This document shows positions 34,372 through 46,700 of a stretch of 64,000 nt of DNA, piece after piece (positions within the stretch are counted from its first letter, which is position 1; every line of letters begins with the position of its first letter). This stretch comes from Oxytricha trifallax (Eukaryota > Ciliophora > Spirotrichea > Sporadotrichida > Oxytrichidae). Below the pieces are notes generated by a model. It had not been told where the DNA came from, did no database searches, and saw only the letters and a list, made by a program, of their open reading frames with translations. Position numbers and translations under genes: made by a program. The stretch covers positions 1 to 64,000 of the forward strand of contig ARYC01017591.1 in assembly GCA_000711775.1 (NCBI GenBank). Reading direction: 5' to 3'.

Positions 34372-34935
34372 ATGAAGTCATCTTCCTAATCGTAAAATAA
34401 CATGGCACCAACCACCTATCGCTTTGGTGATTAATTGATCCCTCCCGAATAGGTATTCATCTCAAGAAAGCACATCTATGCAATGGTATATGTGAAGGCA
34501 ATTGTCCCTGGTCACGTGCTGGTCTGCCCCATTAGATAAGTTTAGCATTTCAGAGATTTGACAGAGTTGGAAACCCTCGAGTTGTTTGTTTGTGCAAAAG
34601 AGATCGCCAATAAATTCAAAGATTTCTTCAAAGTCAAGAGTTTCAACTTCCTCATACAAGATGGAGACTAATCTGGATAATAGACTAAGCATGTGCATTT
34701 ATAAAAAAGATTTATGAATAAATGTAATTTGTGTACATTTTTTATTGCTGTTAATTATGAGTTTATTATACATATAATCCCCAGAGAGGATACTCAGAGT
34801 AGTGTGGGCTAAATGAAATTAAATGTAGTAACAGAGAGAAGTCCTATAGATATGGCCGAAGAAGCTGATACACTAAGGCAGTTTTTTGAAAAACGAGATG
34901 AAATAGTGCAGTTCAATTAGAGTAGTTACATTTGA
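34372..34935 (+). CDS. FHIT-like HIT-family nucleotide hydrolase
   Basis: ATG 34372 (or the second Met at 34402). Sequence: APTTYRFGDQLIPPEQVFI, SRKHIYAMVYVKAIVPGHVL (typical KPxxPGHVLV region), VCPIRQVQHFRDLTELETLE, KSFNFLIQDGDQSGQTKHVH and LHIIPRED. The joined GQTKHVHLHIIPR contains the HIT triad HxHxH, with the middle His as nucleophile. The C-terminus SPIDMAEEADTLRQFFEKRD matches the FHIT end; TGA 34933-34935. Known: FHIT-type enzymes split diadenosine polyphosphates. One IES lies inside the HIT motif. About 155 residues after joining. Confidence 0.92.
34700..34768 (+). other. IES of 69 bp inside the HIT motif, pointer TA
   Basis: Upstream coding ends ...KHVHL and downstream starts HIIPRED. 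Joining at TA (34700-34701 and 34769-34770) gives KHVHLHIIPRED, the correct HIT triad. The pointer is only 2 bp, so the boundary is supported mainly by the motif. Confidence 0.8.
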
Positions 34936-36131
34936 AAATTAGATCCATAATACCTAGGCGAATTATTATTCTCAGCTGGATTCATCCTGATGATATACGA
35001 AGTGTAATATAAATAGTAATATAATTAGCGAAAAATTTATGTATTCATTTTTTTGATAAATTTTAATTATATTCATAGCAACATGAAATTCTCAATAATT
35101 TTGGTTAAATCCTAAGAAATAAAATAATTGTATTTCAATATAAGATTTACAAACTACAGACTATTATTTCATAATTATAATAATAATATTATAATTTCTA
35201 TCTTAAACTAACTAAGCTTTTAAATTAGCGTATCGAATGTGGTATGATATTTGTGAATATATAAATAGCAGTAAATAATAATAATAATTCGATTTAATAT
35301 TTCACTACAGTAATATATTTTACTATTCTTATATTTTATTTAAGCAAAATGTTCAGATTATAAGAAAATGACAGGTAATGAATGGTTTTGTTTATGTTTT
35401 ATTCTTAAAATATACTAATAATTATCTATAAGGTTTATAAGTTAAAACTTAATATAATTAAAATAAAGATGAATTATAAAATAATAAATGTTTTAGATTC
35501 CAATAAATTGTGAAAAATAATGTTTATTTCATTTTTATCTAAACGATACTATAATGATATAAAGGAATCAAATTAAGTTATATTTCTATTCTTCAGTTTA
35601 ATTTTATTTCAATTTTGTGTTTTTTAAGAAATATTAGATAATTTGTCTAATTAAGAAAAAAAGTCAAAAATAATGTAAAATTATTATATCTTTTATAATC
35701 TATTTAATTTATTATTAAACAATATTACTCAAATAAATCAATCATTATATTGCGTTAATTAATCAATAAGCCTAGGCTGTCGATTTTATTAACGTATACT
35801 AAAAGTAACATAAGATTGCAAATTTATTTTCAGAAATATATGCTTTAGGTTTTGATTATTTTTGATTAACTTTCATATATGATGCATAATTTTAAAAATA
35901 TTATACATTAAAATTAATTATATCTTATTATTTGAAAATAATATATTTTTTTTCATTAATTTATATGTCAGAAAATATGATCTCAAAATTAATAAGTTAT
36001 GAACTAATATATATATAATATTAAAATATACAATTTACTTTATTTAATTTATTATATTTTAATTTAAAATGCAGTTGAATGTAAGAAATACATTAGCTGT
36101 CACAGCTTAATAAAATAAATAAAATATTTGC
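34936..36131. other. AT-rich spacer
   Basis: No supported gene; long A/T runs. It may be IES or intergenic DNA. Confidence 0.5.
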
Positions 36132-36264
36132 TCAAAAAATTGCACATGAACAAGATATTTTTCCGGAGTCTTCGTCTGGGTCTGGTTAGCAGCAGCCATT
36201 GCTGCATTTTAATTTATATTTTTCTATTTCCTTCACATCACACAAACTAGATCCCTTCAACTAA
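36132..36264 (-). CDS. Last exon of a CaaX-ending small protein (Rab/Rho-like?)
   Basis: Minus strand after a TTTACAG acceptor: QLKGSSLCDVKEIEKYKLKC then SNGCCQPDPDEDSGKISCSC and AIF, then TGA 36132-36134. The last four residues CAIF form a CaaX prenylation signal, and the preceding Cys-rich linker resembles the hypervariable tail of small GTPases. The rest of the gene was not found upstream in a clear form, so it may be scrambled or on MDSs outside this region. The GTPase assignment is only a guess from the tail. Confidence 0.45.
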
Positions 36265-36589
36265 TCTGTAAATAATATATCATTAATTATCGACAAAACT
36301 CAAATAAAATTATAAAAATTAAAATAAACTTGTGTTAATTTTGAATATCAAATTTTATTGTACAACTTAAATATGAGACTGGTATGAATATTTGATAAAA
36401 TTCACTATTAAAACAATACAAGGAGATAAATTATTTGATTTTTGAATAAAAATTATGTGAATTTTTAATTTAGAAATTGTCGAAATAATGGTCTTAATTT
36501 CTAGAATTATTTGTTTATATTACTAAATCAGTAGCAATTTGATATAATATATAATAAATTAACATAATACAATCTCTGAACATTACTTT

Positions 36590-39500
36590 CTTATTATTTG
36601 TTCTATTTTAACGACTTGGTGAAGAACTTCTGCTATTAAAACCCTTTTACTAGTGTTATATTTGGTCTGGAGACATCAATGAAATTATTATTAAAATTCT
36701 GTATCATAATCTTTTTTAGTAAATGCTATATATGATTTTCTTAATAAAGTCTCTTGTCCTCATAATCTCCTATTAGATGTGCAAATCACTGGATAGATTT
36801 ATAATTTAATTGAATTTTTATGAAATTTATGCAGCAAACGTAAAAAATAAAATAAAAACTATATCTATTTAGATCATCCGCCTGTTGTTTCTAATTACCT
36901 AAATACTTTATATAATTGTGTTAAGTAATGCTTGCTAAATTTAATCGATAAATCTCTCCTCTATAATTACTATTAATTCAATCTATTTTTTAATTTTAAA
37001 TTTTCCCAATTATTTCCCATAATAATAATGTGTTGTCAAGGTTTTATCTTTGCTATTTCCTGCACGCTTACTTCTGCTTCTGGAACCCCCTCTAGATGAA
37101 GCTGGAGAACTTGACCCCACAGTTTTGAAGTCTAGTGAAAGCTATTATTAATAATTAGTAAATAAATCTAATGGGATCAAGCATTTTATTAATCCTCATA
37201 TGGAAATAAATCTGCATAATTTAATGAATCTTTTATAAAATAATATTGCGTTGCACCATACCTATTAATATCATGAACTTTATTATTTTTATTTCTCTTG
37301 GAACTCTACTTGCTGCCATTACTTTTAGCATCATCAACTCCTAATTAATTGCTATTTCTATTCAAAGAATATTTGATAGGGGAGTCAATAATTAAAATTA
37401 TATTTATGTTGAAACATTAATATCAAAGATAATCAGATACTTCATTAGTTTACACATATAATTTTATAGTCTTCAAATGTAGGATTGCTTTGCATCACTT
37501 AAGTCATATCATTTGGAGAATATAGTAATTTTAATTATGTTATATTAATATGCAAATTATGAAATATTTTGAGAAAAATCTAATCTGGCTATAGATGCTA
37601 TATAAATAATATAGATTATTTAAATTTAATATAAGAGAAAGAGTTGTAGTGGTAAGCTACTTGTGTGGTCGTTAAAAGTCAGTATTTTAGATTTAAAATC
37701 CACTTAATGTACTTTTACTGCTCTCCATCCCATAATTATTATTAGTCTTTTGCTAACTTAAAAATAAGTGTCAGGATATAATATTTATTGGAAGATAATT
37801 TTTATAAATTATATGAAAATTAACTTGTTATAACAGTAGAATTCAGATAGTCAATATTAAAAGATTTATCGTTTCCTGCACTTTAATAGTCGGGTACTCA
37901 CTTTTAATAAATAAACATGTATTTTTCATACAAGGATAAATTAAATGATAAAATTCAGCTTTAAAATGGTTGATATACACTAACTATTTATTAATTTCTT
38001 GGTATTGTATATTTTAATATAAAACCCCGTTAGTCAATTAAGAATGAAGATTGGGGATTAAGAATAATGAAATTAAGAATTAATTTTAATTGGCGTAAAT
38101 TATTAAAGTTTTGGCTAATTATTAAAGCCATTGGCTCGATTAATTGTCTCTATAAATAAACCAATCAGGGTGCGTAAATTTGTTTTTAGCCTAATAATAT
38201 TTAATTTCAGCCAATTATAATTAATTCTCAATTTCATTAATCTTAATCCCCAATCTTCATTCTTAATTGACTAACGGGGTTTTAACTATCTACGTTCCTT
38301 TGTGTGAATCCTATGACCCTGCTTTGGCATCTCTTTGTTAATTGTAATTGTATTGTGTAGTTGAGTCAATTATCAACATTTCATCATTATTCTCAAAATA
38401 TTCATATTGATCTAAGTTGTTTTGAAGTATTAGCTCTTCCTCTTCGAGGTCTTAATATTTTCATAATTATTTGATTAAAATTTTTCTCATAGATTTTATT
38501 GATTATATCATAAAGCGTCTAAATTTTTTCCCCCAAAATTCAAGCATTAAATTCATTTAATCATCAACAGAACTACTACCCCTTCATATCTATAATAAAT
38601 AAAACATATCTAATATATTATTGTCTTAATAAGTTTTATTTTTTGAATTATTTTTGCTGGGGGATCCTCTCTAGTTTTTATCTCTGCTCTACTGATACTT
38701 AATAGGGGATAATTGAGACCTGCCGTCTCCTGCTCTCTCTTCCCTTATCATAATGCTGTTGTAATTTTAATTCTTAGTCAAAATTTGAGAATTTGAAGTT
38801 TTTGACTTAACTAGAGGGTGATTCTTAAAACCTTCTAGTTAACTATGTGCTCTTTAGTTTATTCCTGCTAGTTAATTATTAAAGAAAATAGATATAAGAA
38901 ATAATTAGAGTAAAATGTTTTATAAATAGTATTTCAGATTTGAATCTTAAAATACTTAGTAAGTATATCTTTTTGGATTATAAATGAATAATTTTATACT
39001 CTTTAATTATTATGGTCTATTCTGACTGGAGATATTGAGATACCATATTTCTAGTTGGTGTTTTAATAAATTAAAATAATCATATAATCATTAGAATGTT
39101 CGTATTTTCTTCTTAATCAGCATCAGACAATATCGGTGAACAAACATTATCTTCGTTATAGTTATTCACGTGCTGTCCATTATTATTTTATCTTGAATTA
39201 AGGTATTTATTATAACATACTAAAAAATACTAAATTTGTATAAGTAATTATAAAATAATTCCTATAGAATGACTGAATTCTTAGGCAAAAGATAAAAAAC
39301 TAATTAATAAAAGACAAAATTATTTCTTAAAAATTTGAATCGATTTTTTAATCGAAATTAAAAGAATTATAAAAATTAATAAGCATCCATTCCAGTTAAA
39401 AGCATAAAATAAATTTAAATTATTGACTACTCTCAAGTTTATCTTTGGATTTGAGGGGTAATGGACTCTTGAATTATCGAGATTCTTCTCATAATAATTG

Positions 39501-39940
39501 TAATCATTAACTATATGAAATAAAGGATTTAGCAAATTTATAACATGCAAACAAGAATAAATTTATAAAATAATAAATAAAATATAAACTTTCTCATCTT
39601 GTGACAAATTTTTTATTTAAATTTATTATGATATATTATTCGCCAATTTAAATCAATTTAATCTATTTTTATATAGTATAATTAATATTTTTTTAATTTG
39701 TTGATAAATAAAGCTATGAGAAATTTGGATAAAAAACTTACTATCAGACAAATCCAAAAAGTTTGTTACTTCAGGCGCGTAGGTATCATCGTATGAATTC
39801 CAATCGTCTCTTTATTTACTCAATGAATTGCCTCCTTTTTATTGCTTATTGCCATTGGATTTATGCTGTTAATTCTATTTTTTATTCTTATTTAGGGCTT
39901 ATATTTATGATGGAGATATATCCAAGTTTAAAGAAGTCAT
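36590..39940 (-). CDS. IES-rich, low-complexity hypothetical gene
   Basis: A chain of minus-strand coding pieces in order from ATG 39940: MTSLNLDISPSQIQALNKNK, KQRDDWNSYDDTYAPEVTNF, NDYNYYEKNLDNSRVHYPSN, NNNGQHVNNYNEDNVCSPIL, TNQKYGISISPVRIDHNN, RFQESPSSQVKNFKFSNFDQ, GSSSVDDQMNLMLEFWG, LEEEELILQNNLDQYEYFEN, YSPNDMTQVMQSNPTFEDYK, SPIKYSLNRNSNQLGVDDAK, RYGATQYYFIKDSLNYADLF, and KTVGSSSPASSRGGSRSRSK. Two junctions near the 3' end are solved (37394-37463 and 37145-37185); others are inferred only from frame changes. A further possible piece (QKGFNSRSSSPSRQNRTNNK) lies at about 36600-36690, so the lower limit is uncertain. A 265-bp MITE sits in one of its gaps. Ser/Asn/Gln-rich; no domain recognised. 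Confidence 0.65.
37145..37185 (-). other. IES of 41 bp, pointer ATTAATAA (minus strand)
   Basis: TTATTAAT on the plus strand at 37145-37152 and 37186-37193. Excision joins YADLFPYEDQQ to QLSLDFKTVGSSSPASS. Confidence 0.88.
37394..37463 (-). other. IES of 70 bp, pointer AATTAT (minus strand)
   Basis: ATAATT on the plus strand at 37388-37393 and 37458-37463. Excision joins NPTFEDYKI to IDSPIKYSLNRN and removes an in-frame TGA. Confidence 0.85.
38020..38284. mobile_element. MITE, 265 bp, with TAAAACCCC ends
   Basis: Nearly perfect inverted repeats of about 75 bp start TAAAACCCCGTTAGTCAATT (38020) and end with the complement (GACTAACGGGGTTTTA, to 38284). The two arms differ at only a few bases and enclose about 110 bp of AT-rich DNA. 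It lies between two coding pieces of the minus-strand gene 36590-39940, so it was presumably tolerated because it sits in an IES. No clear target duplication was seen. The AAAACCCC terminus resembles telomere/TBE ends. Confidence 0.85.
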
Positions 39941-40484
39941 TATTACTAGAATTATGTTTTATATCAAATGTAAAAATTAAAGAACAAATGTCATTGAATT
40001 TAATTATAAATAACTAAACATATAGATTATAAATTATAAGAATTTCTCGATCTCATAAAATATCATAGACAGAAATTAATAATATAATTCAGTTCAAATC
40101 ATTAATTAAGATAATATACAATATAAATTATGTTTGCATAATAATGTATAATTAAGTATTAATTTAATAATATAGTTAGTAAGGCTCGTTATCGGCTTTA
40201 ATGAATTAATAAAGTTCAATTATAGTAATTAGGAGATTTATAAGTATAAATATATAAATTAATTATAAATATATACCAAAACATAATGGCTAATTAAGCA
40301 ATTTTAAGTATTTTAACTAACCAGAAACTTAGAAATATAAGTTATCAGTTAATTCAACCATCTTCTTGTATTCAAACATTAAATTAATTGTCAGGATAAA
40401 TTAAAAAATATTAAGGAGATCTTTTATGAATACTAGGCAAATCATCGATTTTAAGTATAAATTACTAATGTAAATCATCTAAAA
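39941..40484. other. AT-rich spacer, one possible stray MDS
   Basis: Mostly non-coding. A short minus-strand open piece (MFEYKKMVELTDNLYFQVSG, about 40313-40372) has coding-like composition but could not be attached to either neighbouring gene. Confidence 0.35.
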
Positions 40485-43064
40485 TCACTATTTGGCATGA
40501 TTTCTCTATTTTACAACTTTTTTACTAAGTTTTTTGTTTTCTAACTCTAGCTTCTTAACTTTCTTTTCATAGTAAACTTGGACCTCATTTTATCTTTGTA
40601 AAACTTCGCCCAGAGACTTTTCTTGGAAAAATCTGAGTTGCTCAACTGCATTAAGAGTTATATTTCTTAGTTTGAGGTGATCTTCTCTAACTAACTGTAG
40701 GGATTTGTAGTATTTTCCCACAAGCTACTGAGTTTTAAACTATAAATACAATGCATAAATTCATAGAAATTTTATTTCAAGTTTTTAATGAGTTTTCTGT
40801 TTCCAATGATCAGCTATTTATTCAAGCGAAAATGACCTATCTTCATAGATTTATTTCAATTCTTGACAACAACACTTAAGTTGCATACCCTGATTAACCA
40901 ACTCTCCCTATTCATTAAGAAGAGCACTTTAATTTTCTTTTGCAAATTTAAGTTTTGTTTAAAGCTGCTTCTTTTCTTTTTCGAGCTTATCAATCTTTTT
41001 GTGAAGCTCAACGAATGTCTGCTTATAAAATATATATAGAAAAAAAGACTTTTAGAAATTAACAAGTTCCATAGTAGTGTTCTCTTTAGCATTTAGAATC
41101 GTTTTACTCTGGCAAGGTCTCTTTCTGTTAGAGACTAGTGATATATTCTCTTGAGATTTGTACATATTTTGCATTCTTTCTCTGCTTCTACTGTTTGCCC
41201 CTGAACCCAGCTGTTTCATATTGCCTAAGGTTTTGTGAGATTAAGTTGTAGTTTGTTAAAGTGTCAACCCTCCACTTATAATTGCATTAGATTTTTGTCT
41301 GTTATTTCTCAAAGCGCTTCCTTTTGGAGAGGTCTTGCGACTACCAGATTTCTTCCTATTCCCAAATTCAAGCTTGATTCTTTCTATCTCAAACTATAAT
41401 TGCTCATTCTAGTCCCTGAGAGCTTAATTTTATAGTTCAAGCTAGGCTTATCTCAAATCTTAAATTGATTGATTATGAGTGAAAATTGTATCTTTCTTGT
41501 CTTGTTAAAGCATACTAGCATTATTATTTGATAAGAAAATTGAATTATCTTGTAACATTTGAATTGTGTTTAGTTTCTTCAAAGGTGATCCTTATAAATG
41601 AAAAGTTTTTAGGCTTTAGACATTAGATTTTGAATGATTAATCAAATCTTTTGAGCTCTAATCTTTCAGGATTTAGGACTAATTGTGACTATTATATTAG
41701 TAAAGCAGGTTATTATACTTCATTAAAAGTTCATTATAGTCATTTTGTTAATTTTCCACATTTTTGAATTTGTATTTCATGTCTTCTATAAGTTCTAAGC
41801 TTCTATCGAGATAAATTGAACGTTTCTCTAATTCATGGATTTTCTATTGAAATTTCTATTCAGTCTCTCTTTTAACTCGATCCTCTGACTCTTTAATAAA
41901 GTCTTAAATACTTATGAAATTTTGGTTGTTATTTCCAAGATTATTGTCATGATGTAGAGTGTTTACTGATGATTGATTGAAGGTATAAAGATTATTTTGA
42001 TTGCTTTAGCTTTAAGTATTTTTAGCATTATTTTGCTGCTACCTACTGTTTTGATTGAAATCTAGTTGTCCATTTTCTACTTAAGTTTATTGCAACTACA
42101 AATCACCTTGAGTTGATAACAATTTAGGGCTTAAGTTTTGTTTAGGTCCTAGACTCATCAAATAATCGTCATTTTCATTCAAATTATGCAAATTCAATGG
42201 ATGTGGGCTGAAAGGATCGTAGCTTATTATTCGAGAGTGATTATTGTTGAAGCGCAAATTCATATTTTAGAGATAGCTGTTTGGGTCGTAACTTTCTAAA
42301 GAATTTTAAGTTTACTAAAGTTTGTTACTTCTCTAGGATTCAATTAAATCGTCTGTATTTTGATACCCTAATTCAATTGGGATGTTTCTATTGAAGCCAT
42401 AATAATAATATTTACTAATTCTCACAAACTGCTTGAGTTTTAATATAAAGTTAATCATTTTATAAACTTCAATAGCCTAAGTTGACTTTACTATCTTAAG
42501 TTTATCTCATATCATTAAACATCATCAAGTTATTGAGTATTTAGTGATCAGTCTAATTACCAAAAGTAGTGGTGTCTCTTGCCTATTATTATAGTTAAGT
42601 TGTTGAATATTGATTTTATTAACTATTGTCTAACATCATGTGACTTTGTTATGTTTGATTCAAAGTTCTTGGGATTTATATCTGCGAAGTTTTATTATAA
42701 ATCAAACAAAATTTGATAATCATTTAAGATAACTTATATATAGTAATTTAAATTAATTCGAAGTGTTTTGCTCATTTATATTATTGAACTGACTTTCCAG
42801 CGGTTTCTAAGTTTACAAATTCTTTCTTAGATTTTGAATGCGATTATATATAGACTCTAAATTGCGCTAATCTCCGCTTTCTTACAAAGAATCTTCAGTT
42901 TTCATTGCTAGTGGCTTATCGATTAAATCTGCTTTTAAATTTTGAAGTCTTGAGCTTACTTCATCTTCATATAAAAATAAATTGATAAAATGAAGATAAT
43001 TAAAAAAATGAAAAATATAAATAATAAAACAAAATACTAAAAACAAATCTTTTGGAGAGAGCAT
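40485..43064 (-). CDS. Coiled-coil protein (about 700 aa) with IESs
   Basis: ATG 43064: MLSPKD joined across an IES to EVSSRLQNLKADLIDKPLAM. Next come IYNRIQNLRKNLQTQKPLES, a gap at about 42480-42760, a Q/N-rich region (LGPKQNLSPKLLSTQGDLQL), and coiled coil (IQDFIKESEDRVKRETEQKF, QKIHELEKRSIYLDRSLEL, QLQFEIERIKLEFGNRKKSG). A basic Ser-rich linker with SRKTSPKGSALRNNRQ follows, then another coil (TFVELHKKIDKLEKEKKQLQ, FQEKSLGEVLQRQNEVQVYY, KKVKKLELENKKLSKKVV). TGA 40485-40487. Additional inserts probably lie near 41020-41060 and 40740-40790. No family recognised; likely cytoskeletal. Confidence 0.8.
42968..43051 (-). other. IES of 84 bp, pointer AAGAT (minus strand)
   Basis: ATCTT on the plus strand at 42963-42967 and 43047-43051. 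Excision joins the start MLSPKD to EVSSRLQNLKADLI and removes an F/L/I-rich non-coding stretch. Confidence 0.8.
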
Positions 43065-43770
43065 GCTAATATTACTTCTCTAGGAAGGGGTTTGATTCTA
43101 AATGGGATTAATAATTGTATTATTGTAATACGAGCATGATATTGAATAATGTTGATTAATATTAATAATAATGAGAATAAAATCTATTTTTTAAATTAAA
43201 CAAGTTGAATATTTTTATTCTAATCCTTAACTCAAATCAATTACAGGTATACTATTGCTTTGTCTATCTTATTATTGATACAAAGCAGAATTGTTTAATT
43301 AGCTATTTGGTGAGTGCTGTGCGTATCTAAAGTTTAACTAAGGTACTTATTCATGAAATTAAAAATAATATACCAATATATTTGTATTTATTGTTTTTTA
43401 CTAAAGTTTAAATTTTATGAATTATTGTTTTGATTTAAAAAACTAAGGTACTTAGTGTCTTGTTGAAGTGTTTTTGCTAAATAAATTAGAACTTTAATGT
43501 TGGCTATCTGGTGAGAGAGTTTGGTTTCTCTACCTATCTGAGATTTCTTATAATTTCATAAATTGCTATGTTTCCATTAAGTTTATAATTAATTTTTGAA
43601 TTTCCCTTATTTTAACAGATCATTAGAACAAAGAAACGTAGTAAATCATTATAACAATGTTTTTTAATAATTATATAGTAAAATTTGTAATGAAAATTGT
43701 TGTATAAACATAATTTATTCAGAAATACATAAATTAATAATTTATTTTGATTACTTTTTAACTTATAAAA
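43065..43770. other. AT-rich intergenic region between divergent genes
   Basis: Holds the divergent 5' flanks of the minus-strand coiled-coil gene and the plus-strand casein kinase gene. GC-richer spots around 43300 and 43500 share TTAGCTATTTGGTGAG / TTGGCTATCTGGTGAG, a possible duplicated element, but no gene is seen. Confidence 0.4.
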
Positions 43771-46700
43771 ATGAAATTGCATACTGATGACATACTGGGC
43801 GGATAATATAAAGTCCGCAGGAAAATAGGAGCTGGGTCATTTGGAGAGATATACCTTGGTAAATATAAATGTTAATCAAATTAATGTATATTAGCGAAAC
43901 ATTTGAGGACAAATGAAGAAGTTGCTATTAAAACAGTAAGATATAATAAGATTTTATGTAATTGATTATTAATAGGAATAATGAAATATTAATTGGGATT
44001 AAATATATAAATCACACATTAACATATAAAAATCTATGTTTTTTTAATTAATTTTTTCTCAATTTGAAATATATGTCATGCTTCAGAATATGTATAATAA
44101 AGTATAACTAACAAATTCTTTTTTATAATAGGAATCTAAAAATGCCAGATATCCCTAAGTTATATATGAAGCAAAAGTGCTTAAAATGTTACAAAAATAA
44201 GGTAAATTAACTAGGATAATTTATTTAAAGTTACAGACGGAATCCCGCAGGTTCATACATTCGGGCAAGATGGGGATTTGAACTACATGGTAATAGACAT
44301 ACTAGGGCCTTCATTAGAGGATTTATTTAATTATTGCGGCAGGTAATTCTCTATGAAAACAACACTCATATTAATATAGATTTATATTCAATTAAATACT
44401 TTGGAATTAATGACTAGTTTTAAATAGCTCTAATATAATTTACCCTATAACTTAATAATAAGTTTTATTCATGCTAGTTACATAATTAGTGGAAAGATTT
44501 AGATACATTCATAAAAAGACGTTTGTTCATAGAGACATAAAACCAGATAATTTTCTGATGGGTTTGAAGGATAAATCTCACATTGCCTTTGTTGTAGATT
44601 ATGGTCTTGCAAAGAGATTTTATGACCCAAGGACAAAAACGCATATTCCTTATAGAAATGATAAAAGTTTAACGGGAACAGCAAGGTATGCATCGATTCA
44701 CGCTCATTTAGGAGAGGAGCTAAGTCGAAGGGATGATCTCGATAAATATGATATGATAAGATTTGTCGTAAATTATTTTAAAATATTCATAATCTTGAAG
44801 CAGTTGGATTTGTTATGCTTTATTTCTATAAAGGGTAATTACCTTGGTAAAATCTCCCTGCTTTTAGTAAATCGGAGAAATACAGAAGCTATTTTAATTT
44901 AAAACCTTTAGTATTGTTAAGAGGAATTGAAAATTATTGCAACTTGCAAATATGGTAATTTTAATTCTAAATTTTAATAATTAGAAGAATTAAAGAGACT
45001 AAAGTAGCAATAACTCTAGAAGAACTGTGCTAAGAGAGTCCGACAGAATTTCTAACCTACCTAAAACACTGCAGAAACTTGGAATTTGAATAAAAACCAG
45101 ACTATGATTTACTTCTAAACACTCTTAACAGTTTAGCCGCAAAGGAAGGTCTAGACATGCAAGACAAAGTTTATGATTGGGTTATTAAAGATGCAAAAGT
45201 ACCAAGACCTGTATTAATTTAACAATAACAACCTGAGTATTTAAATAAACTTCCAAGTCTACTGAATGGAAATAATTAAGATGCATAACCAGCTTTGAAT
45301 GCTAAATATATTGTTTAAATTCTTTGTTTTTTCAAGAAATGCGATACCACATTATTTTATTTTATGGATGCTAATGAACAAGCTCTAAATTAATAACAAA
45401 ACTCGCAATAAAATTAAAACTTCTAATTTGCAGGGTTTTTGGAAGCTTAAAGAATGATTAGAGGAGATTAATTGAGAAATATGATGCTAGATATTGAACA
45501 TCAAAGAGGTGCAAATAATGCCTAAAATGTAAGTTTACTAATAAATAAAAAACAATTTGCAATTTTGGCAGTTTTTAAATAGAGTCTTCTAAAAAAATCC
45601 TTTAAAAATTCAAAGAGCTTAATTTGAATAAGATTTTTAATTGTTACTTTATTAGGACGAAAGATATAGCAAATATTATTTATATATATTCTTTTATCAC
45701 AAAAAGAAAAAACAGTTATAATAAATTATTTTCAAGATTTTATTCTAAATTAATTTTAAAGTTTAACTCTACAAGGCATACAACGAAGAAATCCGTCGAA
45801 GAGAAATCGAATAGCTGAAGTAAGAATATAAAGAACTAAGGGAGAGAGGTTATAAAAGAAAAAATCAAAACCCTAATGGAGCCATTGGAGTAAAAGGGGA
45901 TATTTCTGGAGTTGGAGTAGAAACATACAAGAAGGAAGTTGGCCCTATCATTATTGCTAATAATTTACTCGTTGTTAATTGGTCTGATTAAATCATTAGT
46001 AAAGCTTACAAAAAATTATTCCAGCAATAATTAAACTCTAAGAAATGAATGTAAGCTATTTGATAAACCTATATAAGTGATAATAAAACTTTATCAGCTA
46101 TAAACCATGAATTAATTATATTTTTAGGCAATTAACTTAAAAAGAATGAAGACTTGAATGGTGGCAACATATAATTTATGATAAACAGTGGAAATAATAA
46201 CTTAAGAGTCGACAGAAATATAGCAGAGAACATGTCAAGTGAAATCGTTGAGGAACGCTACGATGAAGGGGTTTTGGGAAATATTGACTCGAAATCATTT
46301 GGGGCTAAACCATCTAAGTTTCAAACTCACCCTAATAAAAAGCGCAACAAAGTGATTATCATAGACGATGAAGAAGAGAAGGAGTTCGGGATTCATACCT
46401 CTATAAATAATCATGTGAGTGTAGGCACCATTCATAATTAAAATAATCGCATGATGTCCCATGTTGGTATGCTAGAAGGTAGTAGCTATTATCCAGGTCA
46501 CAATTTATATTAAGTTATAGCTATTTAAGTGAGGTAAAAAGATTTTTAAATTCTAATTCAATCGAATTATTGGTAAATGTCTCGCAGATGGGAGTAAACA
46601 TTTACAATTAAGACCATACTCCTGAACGCTCTTAATTAGATCATATGCTAGGTATAAATACTGATTGTAATCAGGGTTATGGTGTTTTGAGAGATTAAAA

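Noticed and set aside
34031-34698. Minus-strand ORFs at 34031-34246 and 34462-34698
   Set aside because: Both lie opposite strongly supported plus-strand genes (ankyrin repeat and FHIT-like) and have no recognisable content.
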